From contig JAMPFR010000025.1 of NCBI GenBank assembly GCA_023664365.1, forward strand, positions 1 to 42,476: a stretch of DNA of 42,476 bases. Reading direction: 5' to 3'. The notes below the pieces were generated by a model. It had not been told where the DNA came from, searched no databases, and worked only from the letters and a program-made list of their open reading frames with translations. Of the stretch, positions 24,887-35,282 are shown piece by piece (position 1 is the first letter of the stretch; every line of letters begins with the position of its first letter). This stretch comes from Acetatifactor muris. GTDB lineage: Bacteria > Bacillota > Clostridia > Lachnospirales > Lachnospiraceae. Position numbers and translations under genes: made by a program.

Positions 24887-24909
24887 TGATTACTTATAAT
24901 TAGTATAAT
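24872..24909 (+). promoter_or_regulatory. Two overlapping promoters of pta-ackA
   Basis: P1 is TTGAAA (24872-24877) with TATAAT (24895-24900), and P2 is TTTACA (24881-24886) with TATAAT (24904-24909). Both spacers are exactly 17 bases. They are offset by 9 bases and share a cre-like site. Confidence 0.65.
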
Positions 24910-24960
24910 ACAAACAGTTAAATTTCACAATACAAAAAGAAAACGAAAGGAGTGTATAAA

Positions 24961-25962
24961 ATGTCCTATATTGACACAATCAAAGAAAGAGCAAGGCTGG
25001 ACAGAAAAACGATTGTACTGCCGGAATCCAACGACAAGAGAACTCTGCTTGCCGCAGCAAAGATAATGGAGGAGGGAATCGCCGATATTATCATGATAGG
25101 CAACGAAGAAAAGATTATGGACGGCGCCGGCTGGCTGGAGGTGGACCTGACCGGCGTGGAGGTGGTAAACCCTGCCACTACCGATAAACTGGAGGAATAT
25201 GTAACACTCTTATATGAGACCAGAAAAGCAAAGGGTATGACGGAGGAAATGGCGAGAGAGATTCTGCTGAAGGATTATCTGACCTTCGGAATTGTCATGG
25301 TTAAGGCAAATGATGCGGACGGTATGGTGGCCGGAGCATGCCATTCCACGGCAGACACCTTAAGACCCGCCCTTCAGATCTTAAAGACTGCCCCGGGGGT
25401 TAAGCTGGTTTCCGCATTTTTCGTTATGGACACCCAATTTAAGGATCAGGGAGAGAACGGCACTCTCCTGTTTGCAGACTGCGGTCTGAACCAGGACCCT
25501 ACTGCTGAGGAGCTGGCGGCGATTGCCGATACCTCCTCCAGAAGCTTTAAATCGCTGATTGGCCCCAAGCCGGTTATTGCCATGCTGAGCCATTCTACCA
25601 AGGGCAGCGCAAAGCATCCGCTGGTGGACAAGGTGGTGCAGGCAACGGAGATTGCCAGGGAGCAGTATCCCCACCTGACTATCGACGGAGAGCTGCAGAC
25701 GGATGCGGCGCTGGTTCCCGGCGTTGCAAAGACAAAAGCCCCCGGCAGTCCTGTGGGCGGCAGGGCAAACGTGCTGATTTTCCCTAATCTGGACGCAGGA
25801 AATATCGGGTACAAGCTGGTTCAGAGACTGGGCGGCGCGGAAGCCTACGGCCCTATGCTGCAGGGAATTGCAAAGCCGGTGAATGATTTGTCCAGAGGCT
25901 GCTCCTGGCAGGATATCGTGGGTGTTGTGGCCCTGACGGCAGTGCAGGCACAGCTGGTATAA
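24961..25962 (+). CDS. pta: Phosphate acetyltransferase
   Basis: This 333-residue enzyme converts acetyl-CoA and phosphate to acetyl phosphate, the first step of acetate fermentation. The family segments [52 protein letters not shown] and [16 protein letters not shown] are present. The length fits the short, single-domain Pta. The ATG at 24961 has AAAGGAG 9 bases upstream and is preferred over a GTG at 24952. ackA follows 57 bases later, probably as one operon. Confidence 0.97.
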   Translation: MSYIDTIKERARLDRKTIVLPESNDKRTLLAAAKIMEEGIADIIMIGNEEKIMDGAGWLEVDLTGVEVVNPATTDKLEEYVTLLYETRKAKGMTEEMAREILLKDYLTFGIVMVKANDADGMVAGACHSTADTLRPALQILKTAPGVKLVSAFFVMDTQFKDQGENGTLLFADCGLNQDPTAEELAAIADTSSRSFKSLIGPKPVIAMLSHSTKGSAKHPLVDKVVQATEIAREQYPHLTIDGELQTDAALVPGVAKTKAPGSPVGGRANVLIFPNLDAGNIGYKLVQRLGGAEAYGPMLQGIAKPVNDLSRGCSWQDIVGVVALTAVQAQLV

Positions 25963-26019
25963 ACGGTATAAATCAATATAGATTCGATATAGATTTAAGA
26001 AAGACGAGGATAGACGGAA

Positions 26020-27213
26020 ATGAAAGTATTAGTTATCAACTGCGGAAGCTCTTCCCTGAAATTTCAGCTCATTGACTCCGAATCCGAGAGCTGCCTTGCA
26101 AAGGGCCTTTGCGAGAGAATCGGCATAGAGGGAAGCATGATTACCTATGCCCCGGAGGGCGGTGAAAAGGAAAGACAAGTCACTCCCATGCCGGATCATA
26201 CGGAAGCCATCCGTCTGGTGCTGGAGGCTCTGACGAATCCCCAAACCGGCGTGGTAAAGAGCCTGGATGAAATCGGGGCAGTGGGGCACAGAGTAGTGCA
26301 CGGCGGCGAGAAGTTTGCCCGGTCCGTTGTGATAGACGACGAGGTCATGAAGGCCATTGAGGAGTGTAACGATCTGGCGCCGCTGCACAATCCGGCCAAC
26401 CTGATCGGCATAAATGCCTGCAAGGCGCTGATGCCGGAGACTCCCATGGTGGCTGTGTTTGATACCGCTTTTCATCAGACCATGCCGGAGGAGGCCTATA
26501 TGTACGGCCTGCCCTATGAGTATTACAAAAAGTATAAAATCAGGAGATACGGTTTCCATGGCACCAGTCATTCCTATGTGTCCAAGAGGGCGGCAGAGGT
26601 GTTGGGCATGAGCTATGATAATCTGAAAATCGTGGTCTGCCATCTCGGAAACGGGGCAAGCGTATCCGCCGTCAAATGCGGTCAGTGCGTGGATACCTCC
26701 ATGGGCCTGACCCCTTTGCAGGGTCTGATCATGGGAACCCGTTCCGGCGATATCGACCCGGCAATCATAGAGTTTCTTGCTCATAAGGAGAATAAGAGCA
26801 TTGACGAAATCATGAATGTGCTGAACAAGAAATCCGGGGTGCTGGGACTGTCCGACAACCTTTCCTCTGACTTCCGTGATCTGGAGGAGGGCTATCATAA
26901 GGGGGATGAAAATGCCATCCGCGCCGTGAAGACCTTCTGCTACAACGTGGCAAAATATATCGGCGCTTATGCGGCAGCAATGAACGGAGTGGACGTGGTC
27001 TGCTTTACCGCAGGCGTGGGTGAAAATGCGGCTCTGGTCCGCACCTTCATCTGCGAATATCTGGGCTATCTGGGAGTGAAGATTGACCGGGAGGCCAACG
27101 GAAAGCGGGGAGAGGACACGGTGATTTCCACCGTTGACAGCAAAACCACAGTTATGGTAATTCCCACCAACGAGGAACTTGCCATTGCCAGGGAAACCGT
27201 ACAGCTGGTATAG
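26020..27213 (+). CDS. ackA: Acetate kinase
   Basis: The 397-residue ASKHA-fold kinase turns acetyl phosphate and ADP into acetate and ATP. The signatures are [15 protein letters not shown] at the N-terminus, [33 protein letters not shown] and FTAGVGENA. The length is normal. With pta it supplies ATP by substrate-level phosphorylation. No separate promoter is visible in the 57-base gap, which contains a GAGGA ribosome-binding site. Confidence 0.98.
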   Translation: MKVLVINCGSSSLKFQLIDSESESCLAKGLCERIGIEGSMITYAPEGGEKERQVTPMPDHTEAIRLVLEALTNPQTGVVKSLDEIGAVGHRVVHGGEKFARSVVIDDEVMKAIEECNDLAPLHNPANLIGINACKALMPETPMVAVFDTAFHQTMPEEAYMYGLPYEYYKKYKIRRYGFHGTSHSYVSKRAAEVLGMSYDNLKIVVCHLGNGASVSAVKCGQCVDTSMGLTPLQGLIMGTRSGDIDPAIIEFLAHKENKSIDEIMNVLNKKSGVLGLSDNLSSDFRDLEEGYHKGDENAIRAVKTFCYNVAKYIGAYAAAMNGVDVVCFTAGVGENAALVRTFICEYLGYLGVKIDREANGKRGEDTVISTVDSKTTVMVIPTNEELAIARETVQLV

Positions 27214-27346
27214 GGTACAGAAAATCTTAATATTTATTTATAGTTATCTGCATAAAACTGATACATTTTCATGCTAGACTTGAAACAGGTAAGGGTTCGA
27301 TACAGGTCTGCTTTGCGGGGGCGGATCGTTATAAAACGAGAAAGGC

Positions 27347-28444
27347 ATGGGAAGATGTATGCAGTACAAAGGAAAAAAGAGTAAGCGGGACAGGTGCAGG
27401 AACAGAAAATCAGTTTTTCTGGGACTTTGCGTGCTGTCCTGCTTTTTACTGATAATCTGTGGGGTGGAAATCTTCCGGCTGCGGGCGGCACTGAGGGATC
27501 GGGACAGGCTGTTCGGCCGGAGCGGAGAAATTGCAGTGACGGATTCAGGGGGGGTGGAAACAGCCGGAATACCGGATATATCACGGACAACAGGGATGAC
27601 CGGGGGCAGGGCGGAGGAGACTGTGCCGGACAAAAGCCGGAAGACGGGGGAGGAGGATTATCCTGCAAGCTGCGGGCTGGACAGCGTTGACCCTCCGAAA
27701 AAGAGAAGCCGGAGAGAAGTGCTGAAAAGACTGGAAAAGCTGGGAGAAGACAGCGCACTGATCGCAGGCATTCTGCAGAACCGTTCAGACTATCCGGATA
27801 AGCTGCTGGAGGCATTGGCCAATAATCCGGAGATGGCGGATTTCGTGTCCCGCTGGCAGGGTCTGCAGAAGGAGGCGCAGGGAGGCCTGACGGACAGTGA
27901 GAAGGGTCAGGATTTCCCCCTTTTCTTACAATGGGATCCCAGATGGGGGTATGTGGAGTACGGGGAGGAGAGCTGCATCGGTCTTGCGGGCTGCGGCCCT
28001 ACCTGTCTATCCATGGCGCTCTATTATCTGACCGGCGACGAGAGCATTACGCCGGACAGGGTGAGCGAATACAGCATGGAGAACGGTTGTTACATAGCAG
28101 GAACGGGAACGGCCTGGGTGCTGCTGGAGATACTGCCGTTGGAATACGGAATCAGCGTGAGGCAGCCGGCAGCTTCGGAAAGTGAAATGAAGGCGGCGCT
28201 GGATGAAGGCGGGGTCATTATTCTGTCCATGGGTCCCGGAGATTTTACGGCGGCGGGACATTTTATCGTGGTGTACGGATATGACGGCAGCGGCTTTATG
28301 GTAAACGATCCTAACTGTGTCGCGCGCAGCAGGGTACAGTGGAGCTATTCCGAAATAGAGAAACAGATTAAGCACATGTGGGTCTTTTCACAGTCAGCCG
28401 GGGAAGGCCATACGAAATACTATGAGATTATAAAAAAGGAATAA
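27347..28444 (+). CDS. Membrane-anchored C39-like cysteine peptidase
   Basis: The 365-residue protein has a basic N-terminus and one hydrophobic segment (about 22-40). A variable linker is followed by a C39-like papain-fold domain (about 195-355). The likely catalytic Cys216 is in LAGCGPTCLSMAL, His305 is in AAGHFIVVYGYD, and Asp321 is in MVNDPN. It probably acts outside the cell, tethered to the membrane. No transporter or precursor peptide gene is nearby, so it is not an obvious bacteriocin processing enzyme and a wall-related role is possible. The start is uncertain. The ATG at 27359 has GGGAAG closer to it, while AGAAAGG is only 1 base from the ATG at 27347. Confidence 0.85.
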   Translation: MGRCMQYKGKKSKRDRCRNRKSVFLGLCVLSCFLLIICGVEIFRLRAALRDRDRLFGRSGEIAVTDSGGVETAGIPDISRTTGMTGGRAEETVPDKSRKTGEEDYPASCGLDSVDPPKKRSRREVLKRLEKLGEDSALIAGILQNRSDYPDKLLEALANNPEMADFVSRWQGLQKEAQGGLTDSEKGQDFPLFLQWDPRWGYVEYGEESCIGLAGCGPTCLSMALYYLTGDESITPDRVSEYSMENGCYIAGTGTAWVLLEILPLEYGISVRQPAASESEMKAALDEGGVIILSMGPGDFTAAGHFIVVYGYDGSGFMVNDPNCVARSRVQWSYSEIEKQIKHMWVFSQSAGEGHTKYYEIIKKE

Positions 28445-28466
28445 AAAAGGAAAACGAAAGAAGCAC

Positions 28467-28495
28467 TTGACATTTTCCGGCAATGTCGTTAAACT
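28467..28495 (+). promoter_or_regulatory. Promoter of the pheST operon
   Basis: A perfect TTGACA (28467-28472) is 17 bases from TAAACT (28490-28495). It is the promoter for the T-box leader, and transcription would start near 28502. Confidence 0.8.
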
Positions 28496-28501
28496 TATCA
28501 A

Positions 28502-28793
28502 TTAGTAAAAGATTGATTTGCAAAAGATTGATAAAGGCATTGATGGTGCACAGTAAGGATTCATTTTCTTTCAGAGAGAGGAGGCCGCCGGCTGCAAGCT
28601 TCCTTAAGTTCAGATGAAGCCCCGAATTTCCCACCGGAGCCGCCGAACGGGAAAGCTTTTTTAGCGGAGTAGCTTCGGCCGCAGGGCGCGCGTTATGCGC
28701 AGAATGAGAGTTCCGCTTTTAAAGAGCGGAGAATCTGGGTGGTACCGCGGAAAATATTTCGTCCCATGCACAGTATTGTGCATGGGATTTTTT
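28502..28793 (+). ncRNA. T-box leader, probably sensing tRNA-Phe
   Basis: The leader ends with the T-box core GGGTGGTACCGCGG (28737-28750) and a terminator, the classic tRNA-sensing riboswitch of Firmicutes. Stem I begins near TTTCAGAGAGAGG (28569-28581). The candidate specifier codon is TTC (28628-28630), set 9 bases before a CGGAG-type end of the loop, in the same place as CTG in the leuS leader. Uncharged tRNA-Phe should favour antitermination and expression of pheS and pheT. The regulatory mechanism is established for the family, while the specifier assignment is my alignment. Confidence 0.9.
28763..28793 (+). terminator. T-box terminator of the pheS leader
   Basis: CCCATGCACA (28763-28772) pairs perfectly with TGTGCATGGG (28777-28786), followed by an A and six Ts. 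It is the off-state of the T-box. Confidence 0.9.
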
Positions 28794-28906
28794 GCGGCGC
28801 GGAGGAGTCCTTGTGAGGAGTAATTCGGCTGCGGAAGCAGGCGTATGACCTGTAGGCAGAGGGATTCCGTATTCGATAACAGAAGCAGGAAAGGGAGGAT
28901 TGCTGA

Positions 28907-29950
28907 ATGAGTGAGAGAAGTGACAGGTTTGCCGGTATCCGGCAGGAAATCCTGGAGGGCATGGAACAGCGTGCCGAATCCAGGGCAGCGGCGTTCGAAC
29001 TGAGAAAGCAGTTTCTGGATTCAAAGACCGGAAAAATCGGGCAGATGATGAAGGAAATGAAAAATATTGCGCCGGAGGAGCGGGCCGGCTTCGGCAAGAG
29101 CGTGAATGAGCTGAAGGAGTGGGCGCAGCAGAAGTTTACCGAGCTGGATGAAAGGATGAAGGCCCGGGAACTGCGTCTGCGCTATGAGCGGGAAAAAATT
29201 GATGTGACTATGCCTGCGGAGGAGAGAGAGGTAGGGAACCTTCATCCTATTACACAGATGCGCAATCAGCTGATTGACGTGTTTGCGGGCATGGGCTTTG
29301 AGGTGGTGGAGACAAAAGAGATTGAGACGGACTATTATAATTTTACCGCCCTGAATACTCCCAAGGATCATCCGGCCAGAGATATGCAGGACACCTTTTA
29401 TCTGTCCCCTGAGTTCCTGCTTGCCACCCAGACATCCGCGGCCCAGATTCACACCATGGAGAAAAAGAAACCGCCCATCAAGATGGTGGCGGCGCCGGGA
29501 AAGGTGTTCCGGTCGGATGACGACGCCACTCATTCTCCCATGTTCCATCAGCTGGAGGGGCTTGTGGTGGATAAGAAGATTACCCTGTGCGATTTGAAGG
29601 GCATGCTGGACGTGTTTGTACAGAAGATATACGGAGAGGGCGCCACAACCAGGCTCCGGCCCTCCTATTTCCCTTTTACGGAGCCGTCCGTGGAGGTGGA
29701 CGTAAGCTGCTTTGAGTGCGGCGGGTGCGGCTGTAAGCTTTGCAAGGGCACCGGCTGGATTGAAATTTTAGGCGCCGGTGTTGTGAACCGAAAGGTGCTG
29801 GAGAACTGCGGCATTGATGCGGACGAGTACAGCGGACTTGCCTTTGGCATCGGCATTGAACGCGCAGCCATGCTGAAATACGGCATCAATAATATCAAGC
29901 TTCTTTTTGAATCCGATCTGCGGGTGCTGAAGCAGATTAACGACAATTAA
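28907..29950 (+). CDS. pheS: Phenylalanyl-tRNA synthetase alpha subunit
   Basis: This 347-residue catalytic subunit of the alpha2-beta2 enzyme attaches Phe to its tRNA. An N-terminal helical part (about 1-90) is followed by the class II core. Visible class II segments include [36 protein letters not shown] (motif 2 area), [16 protein letters not shown] and [14 protein letters not shown] (motif 3). A Cys-rich insert ([12 protein letters not shown]) occurs before motif 3. A GGGAGGA site precedes the ATG by about 8 bases. The gene is controlled by the T-box upstream, and pheT follows after 21 bases. Confidence 0.98.
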   Translation: MSERSDRFAGIRQEILEGMEQRAESRAAAFELRKQFLDSKTGKIGQMMKEMKNIAPEERAGFGKSVNELKEWAQQKFTELDERMKARELRLRYEREKIDVTMPAEEREVGNLHPITQMRNQLIDVFAGMGFEVVETKEIETDYYNFTALNTPKDHPARDMQDTFYLSPEFLLATQTSAAQIHTMEKKKPPIKMVAAPGKVFRSDDDATHSPMFHQLEGLVVDKKITLCDLKGMLDVFVQKIYGEGATTRLRPSYFPFTEPSVEVDVSCFECGGCGCKLCKGTGWIEILGAGVVNRKVLENCGIDADEYSGLAFGIGIERAAMLKYGINNIKLLFESDLRVLKQINDN

Positions 29951-29971
29951 TAAGGGAACGGAGGGAAGAAA

Positions 29972-32392
29972 ATGTTAGTACCGCTGAGTTGGTTAAAAGA
30001 ATATGTAGATATCGATATAACACCCGGTGAACTGGAAAAGAAGCTGTTCTCCTGCGGATTTGAGGTGGAGGAGCTGACAGAGGTCGGAAAGGAAATCAGC
30101 AGCGTGGTGGTGGGACTTGTGGAGGAGTGCAATCCCATACCTGAGACCCATCTGCATGTATGCAGGGTAAATGCCGGTGCACACGGCACCCTTCAGGTCT
30201 GCTGCGGCGCGGATAATGTACGGGCAGGAGGAAAATATCCCCTGGCCCTGGTGGGGGCCACCGTGTTTATGACGGCAAAAGACCACAAGACAGTGGAAGG
30301 CACCATGACTATCAAAAAGGGAAAGCTGCGGGGCTATGATTCCGAAGGCATGCTCTGTTCCGGCGTGGAGCTTGGAGTCACCGAAAATATGTATCCGGGA
30401 GCAGGCTATAACGGCCTGCTGGTACTGCCGGAGGACGCGGATACCGGGGCGGATGTAAAGCCTCTGCTGGGACTGGACGATTGGATTTTTGATGTTTCCA
30501 TCACAGCCAACAGGCCTGACTGCCAGAGCATTTTAGGGCTGGCCAGAGAGGTGGCGGCTGCTCTGGATAAGGAATTGAAGCTGCCGGCCATGGACTACAC
30601 GGAGACAGAAGTAAAAAAAGAAGGCTTCTCCGTCACCGTAGACGCACCGGAGCTTTGCCCCAGATATATCGGGCACTATGTATATGATGTCAAAATCGGA
30701 GAATCGCCCCTCTGGATGCGGCGCAGACTGGCTCTTGTGGGTCAGGAGGCCGTCTCAAACATTGTGGACATTACAAACTATGTTTCCATGGAGATGGGGC
30801 AGCCCATGCATGCATTTGACTGCGACTATCTGGAGGGCAATGCCATCCGGGTCAGGAGAGCGGCAGAGGGAGAGCGCATTACCACCCTGGATTCCAAAGA
30901 GTATACTCTGACGTCCAATAACCTTGTAATCTGTGACGGTGTAAAGCCGGTAGCCATTGCAGGCGTCATGGGCGGCCTGAATTCCGAAATCCGGGATACC
31001 ACGGCAGAAGTGATGTTTGAGTCGGCAAAATTTGCCAGGGACAACATCCGCAAGACATCCAGGGCGCTGGGCAAGCGTACCGACGCCAGCGCGAAATATG
31101 AGAAGGGAGTAGACGAATACGCCACCATCCATGCCATGAAGCGGGCCCTGCATTTAATTGAGGAGCTTGGCTGTGGCAGAGTGTCCTGTACCCATGTGGA
31201 CGTAAACACGGGAAATTCTGTGGAACCCAGGGAACTGAAGGTGAGTATCCGGCGTGTGAACGATGTGCTGGGAATTGAAGTGCCCAATGAGGAAATACTG
31301 CATATTATGAAGAACCTGCAGTTTGCTCCTGCGATTAACGGGGATGAGCTTGTCCTCCGGGTGCCTGCCTATCGGGAGGATATGGAGACGTATCAGGATG
31401 TGGCGGAGGAGGTCATCCGCATGTACGGGTATGAGCATGTGGTGCCTGCATTTATGCCGGAGGCGGAAGTCACCATGGGCGGACTGAACCGGGAACAGAA
31501 AAAGGAACTGAGGCTGAAGAGGCTTCTGTGCAGCGTGGGGGCATACGAGTGTATCCATTACTCCTTTATTTCCCCCTCGGATCTGAATATGCTGCGCCTG
31601 CCGGAGGATGCCCCGGAGCGCAAGGCAATCCGTATTCTGAACCCGATCAACGAGGAGCTTTCCCTGATGCGTACCACCCTGGCGGCGTCTATGCTGAACG
31701 CCGTGGCCAGGAATCAGAAGAAGGGGAATCTGTCGGGAAGACTGTTTGAGGTTGGAAAGATATTTATCCCGGAAGCGCTGCCGCTGCAGGCTTATCCGGA
31801 TGAGCGGGAAACCCTGTGCATCGGTATTTTCGGCGAGCAGGAGAGCTTTTTTACCCTGAAGGGCATGGCAGAGAAGCTGGCAGGGGCAATGTTCGGGCAT
31901 TTTTCCTATGAGCCGGCGGAACGGCCCTATCTGCATCCTTATCAGGCGGCCGCTATTCTCTGTGAGGGAGAACCGGTGGGCTGTCTGGGCAAGGTGGCCT
32001 ATGAGGTGGCGGAAGAACTGGATTTGAGAAGCAGCGCCTATCTTCTGGAGCTGGATCTGAAGAAGCTGTTTAACCTGTATGATAAGAAGGAGGTGTTCAC
32101 GCCCCTTCCCAAATTCCCCGAGGAGAAGAGGGATTTGGCCCTTGTCATGGGCAAGGATGTGACCTGCGGACAGGTGGAGGAGGCCATCCGAAGCGCCTGC
32201 TCCCATGTGGGAGAAATAAGGCTGTTTGACGTATACGAGGGCGGCCAGATTCCCCAGGATAAGAAGAGCATGGCGTTCACGGTTCAGTTCATTCCCGGTG
32301 AGGAAGCCTTTGAGGCGGATTCCGTGGATCGGTTTGTGAAGAAAATTTTGAAGAATTTGAAGTTCCATCTGGATATAGAGTTGAGGAGCTGA
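29972..32392 (+). CDS. pheT: Phenylalanyl-tRNA synthetase beta subunit
   Basis: The 806-residue subunit binds tRNA-Phe and edits mischarged Tyr. The order of domains is normal: the first domain and tRNA-binding OB fold (about 40-150, with ADNVRAGGKYPLALVGA), the B3/B4 editing region (about 200-400), B5, the core-like domain, and a C-terminal ferredoxin-like anticodon-binding domain (FPEEKRDLALVMGKDVTCG, about 710-800). GGAGGG lies before the ATG. The M18 aminopeptidase gene starts 17 bases after its stop. Confidence 0.97.
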   Translation: MLVPLSWLKEYVDIDITPGELEKKLFSCGFEVEELTEVGKEISSVVVGLVEECNPIPETHLHVCRVNAGAHGTLQVCCGADNVRAGGKYPLALVGATVFMTAKDHKTVEGTMTIKKGKLRGYDSEGMLCSGVELGVTENMYPGAGYNGLLVLPEDADTGADVKPLLGLDDWIFDVSITANRPDCQSILGLAREVAAALDKELKLPAMDYTETEVKKEGFSVTVDAPELCPRYIGHYVYDVKIGESPLWMRRRLALVGQEAVSNIVDITNYVSMEMGQPMHAFDCDYLEGNAIRVRRAAEGERITTLDSKEYTLTSNNLVICDGVKPVAIAGVMGGLNSEIRDTTAEVMFESAKFARDNIRKTSRALGKRTDASAKYEKGVDEYATIHAMKRALHLIEELGCGRVSCTHVDVNTGNSVEPRELKVSIRRVNDVLGIEVPNEEILHIMKNLQFAPAINGDELVLRVPAYREDMETYQDVAEEVIRMYGYEHVVPAFMPEAEVTMGGLNREQKKELRLKRLLCSVGAYECIHYSFISPSDLNMLRLPEDAPERKAIRILNPINEELSLMRTTLAASMLNAVARNQKKGNLSGRLFEVGKIFIPEALPLQAYPDERETLCIGIFGEQESFFTLKGMAEKLAGAMFGHFSYEPAERPYLHPYQAAAILCEGEPVGCLGKVAYEVAEELDLRSSAYLLELDLKKLFNLYDKKEVFTPLPKFPEEKRDLALVMGKDVTCGQVEEAIRSACSHVGEIRLFDVYEGGQIPQDKKSMAFTVQFIPGEEAFEADSVDRFVKKILKNLKFHLDIELRS

Positions 32393-32409
32393 GTGAGGAG
32401 GAATGGGAT

Positions 32410-33837
32410 ATGTTGAAAAAATGTGCATGGGAGACTTATGACGAGAAGCATCAGAAGAAGCTGGAAAAGCTGTGCAAAGAGTACAGGGAGTTCCTGGATA
32501 ACGGCAAGACGGAGCGGGAGTGCATCGATACGATTGTGAACGCCATTGAGGCTCAGGGCTATCAGGAGCTGGAAGGGCTGGTGAAGAAGGGCGGTTCCGT
32601 AAGCAGGGGCGCAAAGGTTTACAGTGTGTGGATGAACAAGTCCATCGTCATGTTCCGGATGGGTAAAAAACCCATGGCGGAGGGCATTAATATTCTGGGC
32701 GCTCACATTGACAGCCCCAGGCTGGATGTGAAGCAGAATCCTCTGTTTGAGGATATCGACGGCGCTTTTGCCTATCTGGACACCCATTATTACGGCGGCG
32801 TGAAAAAGTACCAGTGGGTGGCGCTGCCCCTTGCCATTCACGGCGTTGTGGTGAAGAAGGACGGAACCACGGTGGAGCTGAGTATCGGTGAAAATGAGGA
32901 CGACCCGGTGTTCTTTGTGTCGGATCTGCTGATTCATCTGGCGGGAGAGCAGTTGGAAAAGAAGGCGGCAAAGGTGATCGAAGGGGAGGCCCTTGATTTG
33001 ATTGCGGGATCCAAACCGCTGATCTTAAGCGCGGAGGAGAAGGAGACAGACGAAGGTAAGAAAAAGGCGAAAAGTATTGTAAAATCCGGGGTGCTGGATA
33101 TTTTGAAAAAGACTTATGATATAGAGGAGGACGATTTCCTCTCCGCGGAGCTGGAGGTGGTTCCCGCCGGGAAGGCGAGGGAAGCGGGCTTTGACCGCAG
33201 CATGATCTTCGGCTACGGACAGGACGACAGGGTCTGTGCCTTTACGTCCATGAAGGCGATGCTGGATCTGAAGGAAACGGACAGAACGGTATGCTGCATT
33301 CTGGTGGACAAGGAGGAAATCGGCTCTGTGGGTGCAACGGGAATGCAGTCCCGGTTCTTTGAAAATGCAGTGGCGGAGCTGATGAACCTGACAGGGGAAT
33401 ACAGCGAGATGAATGTGAGGAGATGTCTGTCCCACAGCTGTATGCTGTCCTCAGACGTCAGCGCAGGCTTTGACCCTAATTTCCGTTCCTGCTTTGAACT
33501 GAAGAATGCGGCATGGCTGGGAGCGGGCATGGTATTTAACAAGTTTACGGGTTCCAGGGGAAAATCCGGCTCCAACGACGCCAATGCGGAGTACATTGCC
33601 CATCTAAGGAAGATCCTGGACGAGAAAAAAGTAGTGTACCAGACCGCAGAGCTTGGCAAGGTAGATGTGGGCGGCGGCGGAACCATTGCCTATATTCTGG
33701 CGCTGTACGGCATGAACGTTATTGACAGCGGTGTGCCCGTGCTGAATATGCACGCTCCCTGGGAGGCTACCAGTAAGGCGGATATTTACGAGGCGTACCG
33801 GGGATATAAGGTGTTTGCGGAGCATTGTGAGCTGTGA
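32410..33837 (+). CDS. M18-family aminopeptidase
   Basis: The 475-residue protein follows the M18 metallo-aminopeptidases. The metal ligands are visible in [32 protein letters not shown] and SSDVSAG, and a glycine-rich segment ([11 protein letters not shown]) lies before the last conserved His region ([13 protein letters not shown]). It is cytoplasmic and probably removes N-terminal residues, perhaps acidic ones as in aspartyl aminopeptidases. GAGGAGG is 9 bases before the ATG. It lies tightly behind pheT, and its stop overlaps queA by one base, so T-box control may extend to it. Confidence 0.92.
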   Translation: MLKKCAWETYDEKHQKKLEKLCKEYREFLDNGKTERECIDTIVNAIEAQGYQELEGLVKKGGSVSRGAKVYSVWMNKSIVMFRMGKKPMAEGINILGAHIDSPRLDVKQNPLFEDIDGAFAYLDTHYYGGVKKYQWVALPLAIHGVVVKKDGTTVELSIGENEDDPVFFVSDLLIHLAGEQLEKKAAKVIEGEALDLIAGSKPLILSAEEKETDEGKKKAKSIVKSGVLDILKKTYDIEEDDFLSAELEVVPAGKAREAGFDRSMIFGYGQDDRVCAFTSMKAMLDLKETDRTVCCILVDKEEIGSVGATGMQSRFFENAVAELMNLTGEYSEMNVRRCLSHSCMLSSDVSAGFDPNFRSCFELKNAAWLGAGMVFNKFTGSRGKSGSNDANAEYIAHLRKILDEKKVVYQTAELGKVDVGGGGTIAYILALYGMNVIDSGVPVLNMHAPWEATSKADIYEAYRGYKVFAEHCEL

Positions 33838-34862
33838 TGAACAAGAGTGACTTCTATTATGATTTGCCCCGGGAGCTGATTGCACAGGATCCGCTGGAAG
33901 ACCGCTCCGCTTCCAGGCTGCTGGTGCTGGATAAAGATACGGGACAGGTATCCCATCGGGTCTTCCGGCAGATTGTGGATTACCTGAAGGCGGGAGATTG
34001 TCTTGTGCTGAATAATACAAAAGTAATTCCGGCCCGTCTTCTGGGAGAGCGGGAGGGCACCGGCGCCCATGTGGAGGTTCTGCTCTTAAAACGCAGGGAG
34101 GCAGACGTCTGGGAGACGCTGGTAAAGCCGGGGAAGAAGTGCAGGCCCGGCGCCCGGTTAAGCTTCGGTGAAGGGCTTTTAAAGGCGCAGGTACTGGAGA
34201 CGGTGGAAGAGGGCAACCGATTGATTCGCTTTGAATATCAGGGAATCTGGGAGGAAGTTCTGGATCGCCTGGGGGAGATGCCCCTGCCGCCTTATATTAC
34301 CCATAAGCTGCAGGACGGAAACCGTTATCAGACCGTCTATGCAAAATATGAAGGCTCTGCCGCCGCGCCCACTGCGGGGCTGCATTTTACAGAGAAGCTT
34401 CTGGAGCAGATTCAGGCCATGGGCGTAAATATAGCCTATGTGACGCTGCATGTGGGGCTTGGCACTTTCCGGCCGGTGAAGGAAGAAAATATAACGGATC
34501 ACCATATGCACTCTGAGTATTATCAGATTTCGGAGGAAGCGGCGGCGCTCATTAACGGGACGAAGCGTGCCGGAGGCAGGGTCGTCTGTGTGGGCACCAC
34601 CAGCTGTCGTACCGTAGAAAGCGGAGCGGACGATAAGGGCATTGTGCATGCCGGAAGCGGTAATACGGAAATTTTTATTTATCCGGGATACCGCTTTAAG
34701 GTGCTGGATGCGCTGCTTACCAATTTTCATCTGCCGGAATCTACTCTGGTAATGCTTGTCAGCGCGCTGGCAGGCCGGGAGAAGGTATTGGACGCCTACC
34801 GGGAGGCGGTGAAGGAGCGATACCGGTTCTTCAGCTTCGGAGATGCTATGTTTATCTGCTGA
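33837..34862 (+). CDS. queA: S-adenosylmethionine:tRNA ribosyltransferase-isomerase
   Basis: The 341-residue protein makes epoxyqueuosine from preQ1 in tRNA, using the ribosyl part of S-adenosylmethionine. Conserved segments include the start [24 protein letters not shown]-like region, [38 protein letters not shown] and [16 protein letters not shown]. The length is normal. The ATG at 33837 overlaps the last base of the aminopeptidase stop codon. A GTG one codon earlier is possible. No other queuosine genes are in the window. Confidence 0.97.
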   Translation: MNKSDFYYDLPRELIAQDPLEDRSASRLLVLDKDTGQVSHRVFRQIVDYLKAGDCLVLNNTKVIPARLLGEREGTGAHVEVLLLKRREADVWETLVKPGKKCRPGARLSFGEGLLKAQVLETVEEGNRLIRFEYQGIWEEVLDRLGEMPLPPYITHKLQDGNRYQTVYAKYEGSAAAPTAGLHFTEKLLEQIQAMGVNIAYVTLHVGLGTFRPVKEENITDHHMHSEYYQISEEAAALINGTKRAGGRVVCVGTTSCRTVESGADDKGIVHAGSGNTEIFIYPGYRFKVLDALLTNFHLPESTLVMLVSALAGREKVLDAYREAVKERYRFFSFGDAMFIC

Positions 34863-34869
34863 TTTCCTC

Positions 34870-34898
34870 TTGTGACAACCGGGCGTTAATGCTATAAT
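34870..34898 (+). promoter_or_regulatory. Promoter for the PilZ-VanZ gene pair
   Basis: TTGTGA (34870-34875) and a perfect TATAAT (34893-34898) are 17 bases apart, starting 8 bases after the queA stop. Confidence 0.7.
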
Positions 34899-34945
34899 AT
34901 GCACAGAGGAAAACAATGCGGTTGCAAAGCCGGGAGGAGAAGCAC

Positions 34946-35281
34946 ATGATGGAGAGAAGAAAAAATAAAAGAACCACTATGCCATCAAGGATTGTCATTA
35001 AGCAGATTGACGGCAATGCCGGAAAAGAAGCCGCCATTGATATTGTGGATGTATCCAAGACGGGAATCGGTTTTGAATGTGCGGAAGCACTGCAGATTGG
35101 AGAGGTATACGAAGCCTATCTCACCATCTGGACGCAGGAGGTTCTGCATTCGCTGCTGCAGATTGTGAGAATTGAACTGCGTCCCGGCGGATATGCTTAC
35201 GGCGCGGTCTTTATCGGCATGGCGGAAACGGATTCATCCAGAATCGAGACCTATCAGACTGTCAGTGAGATGAGCAAATAA
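34946..35281 (+). CDS. PilZ-domain protein
   Basis: The 111-residue protein has both cyclic-di-GMP-binding signatures of PilZ: the RxxxR motif at the N-terminus (ERRKNKR) and DxSxxG (VDVSKTGIGFE). The single domain has no output domain, so it may act by binding a partner. In flagellated bacteria such proteins often act on motility, and the cheV gene at the left edge hints at a chemotactic cell. The ATG at 34946 has GGGAGGAG 6 bases upstream, and a longer frame from 34916 is less likely. The VanZ gene follows 1 base after the stop. Confidence 0.85.
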   Translation: MMERRKNKRTTMPSRIVIKQIDGNAGKEAAIDIVDVSKTGIGFECAEALQIGEVYEAYLTIWTQEVLHSLLQIVRIELRPGGYAYGAVFIGMAETDSSRIETYQTVSEMSK

Positions 35282-35282
35282 A

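Noticed and set aside
27347-28444. Bacteriocin-processing C39 transporter
   Set aside because: There are no ABC or six-helix membrane domains, only one anchor segment, and no precursor peptide gene nearby.
31154-32614. A 486-residue open frame on the minus strand across pheT
   Set aside because: It is antisense to a clear pheT, is rich in His, Gln and Leu as reverse frames of GC-rich genes are, and has no recognisable motif.
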